Positions 63,217-64,000 of a DNA stretch of 64,000 bases are shown piece by piece. The DNA is taken from positions 310,001-374,000 of the forward strand of contig NZ_CP039252.1 in the NCBI RefSeq assembly GCF_004795855.1, read 5' to 3'. The notes beneath the pieces were generated by a model. The model was given only the letters and a program-made list of their open reading frames with translations, ran no database searches and was not told where the DNA came from. This DNA is from Hydrogenophaga sp. PAMC20947 (lineage in GTDB: Bacteria; Pseudomonadota; Gammaproteobacteria; Burkholderiales; Burkholderiaceae_C). How positions within the stretch are numbered: position 1 is the first letter of the stretch; each line of letters starts with the position of its first letter. A program made the position numbers and the translations under genes.

Positions 63217-64000
63217 TCAGCGCCGCATGAGCTGGGCCATGGCTTGCGCCAAGTCTTCCAGGCGGCTGAGGTTGTGCACGGCGAGCATGCCATCGGCGTG
63301 TTGGTGCAAGACCTGAGCACCACTCGCCAAAGGCGCGTAGCCATCAAAGCGCAGCAGCGGGTTGAGCCACAGCAGCTGTCGGCAGTGGCGCTTGAGCCAG
63401 ACCACTTCTTGGTTCAGGGCCTCGGGCTCACCAGTGTCCAGACCATCGCTGATGAGCAACACAACCGTGCGCCGGCCCACCAGTGTGCGCGCATGGCGTT
63501 CGCGCAAGGTGGTCAGCGATGCGCCCAGGCGGGTGCCCCCGGCGAAATCGGCGATGGCGGCATTGGCCATGTCCAGCATGTGGTCGGTGTCGCGTTGGCG
63601 GAAAGCCGGCCGCAGATCGGTGAGGTCGGTGCCGAAGGCAAAAGCGGCGCGCGGGCGGCCGTGTGTGGCGTTGTGCAGAAAAGCCAGCAACAAGCGCGCG
63701 TAGCGTTCCATGGAGCCAGAGATGTCCACCAGCACCAGCAGGGGCAAGGCTTGAGGGCGGCGGGACCTTTTGGGCAACCAGAGCAGCTCGCCCTCGAAGC
63801 GCCGGGCTTGTTGCAGGGCGGCGGCCCAGTGTGGGCGCTGGCCCCGCGTGCCCGCCCGCGTGCGCCGGCCGGGCACCGGGGGCAAGGGCATGGGCACATC
63901 GCGCACCAGCCGTTCGATCAGGTGGAATTCGCTGGCGTTGAGCGTGGCAAAGTCCGCATGGCGCAGGCGCTGCTGATCGCTCGCAGTCATGGCCGCATCC
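63217..64000 (-). CDS. CoxE-like VWA domain protein, 5' end cut by window
   Basis: At least 260 residues are visible. The MIDAS motif DISGS and the later TRLGAS and SDGLDTGEP form the VWA metal site. Full CoxE-type proteins are longer, and the frame is still open at the right edge, so the start lies outside even though an ATG occurs at 63990. It acts with a MoxR/CoxD AAA+ ATPase, expected just beyond the edge. Confidence 0.85.
   Translation of the reverse strand, partial: DAAMTASDQQRLRHADFATLNASEFHLIERLVRDVPMPLPPVPGRRTRAGTRGQRPHWAAALQQARRFEGELLWLPKRSRRPQALPLLVLVDISGSMERYARLLLAFLHNATHGRPRAAFAFGTDLTDLRPAFRQRDTDHMLDMANAAIADFAGGTRLGASLTTLRERHARTLVGRRTVVLLISDGLDTGEPEALNQEVVWLKRHCRQLLWLNPLLRFDGYAPLASGAQVLHQHADGMLAVHNLSRLEDLAQAMAQLMRR

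Overview
The window is high-GC and densely coded. It looks like chromosome of a betaproteobacterium of the Burkholderiales, most likely Comamonadaceae (Hydrogenophaga-like; this is inference from gene content, order and style). Supporting signs are the pyrG-kdsA-eno-ftsB order, a PQQ-linked ABC exporter set, TAXI-type TRAP and Bug-type solute receptors, DUF1850 beside a TAXI permease, and short C/G-rich hairpin repeats between genes. Both edges cut genes: a VolA-like lipase on the left and a CoxE-like VWA protein on the right. No rRNA, tRNA, CRISPR array, phage or transposase gene was found.

Layout. 1-6.3 kb: secreted esterase, DOPA-dioxygenase-like protein, SRPBCC protein, membrane protein with a degenerate GGDEF domain, Gfo/Idh/MocA oxidoreductase, small lipoprotein. 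7-15 kb: surface polysaccharide block (NodB-type deacetylase, acyltransferase-3, flippase-like membrane protein, FAD oxidoreductase, GDSL-esterase autotransporter, UDP-glucose 6-dehydrogenase). 15.3-24.7 kb: AEC carrier, DUF1850 protein, thioesterase and a TAXI TRAP permease with its receptor. Upstream lies a DctB/DctD-like two-component pair and then a second, almost identical receptor gene. A consensus sigma-54 promoter with two upstream dyads precedes only the first receptor. 24.8-30.6 kb: xerD, RIO kinase, small CxxC protein, phospholipase-D-family protein, DTW-domain protein and dbpA, the last three translationally coupled.

30.65-32.7 kb holds the most unusual structure. A resident DUF455 (ferritin-like) gene on the minus strand is split by about 1.19 kb of AT-richer DNA flanked by 5-bp repeats. 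The insert carries a complete second DUF455 gene on the opposite strand. The right part of the broken gene has since decayed by frameshifts.

32.8-38 kb: gamma-carbonic anhydrase, Hsp33, TonB-dependent receptor, AGE-family epimerase. 38.3-43.5 kb: housekeeping run pyrG-kdsA-DUF1330-eno-ftsB plus a NadR-like P-loop kinase. 43.6-49.6 kb: lipoprotein, coaBC, modABC, a DsrE-like secreted protein and a ModE regulator, with a 55-bp near-perfect dyad in front of modA. 49.7-58.4 kb: PQQ system (pqqA, B, C, D, E and the ABC exporter parts, split over two divergent operons, with a Bug-type receptor fused into one). 58.6-64 kb: proline iminopeptidase-like hydrolase, a GAF-HTH regulator without an AAA+ domain, and XdhC, CoxG and CoxE-like proteins that serve molybdenum hydroxylases.

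How the parts fit: the molybdate uptake locus feeds the molybdenum-enzyme maturation genes at the right end. The PQQ genes imply a quinoprotein dehydrogenase encoded elsewhere. The TAXI/DctBD block is a self-contained, ligand-induced uptake system.
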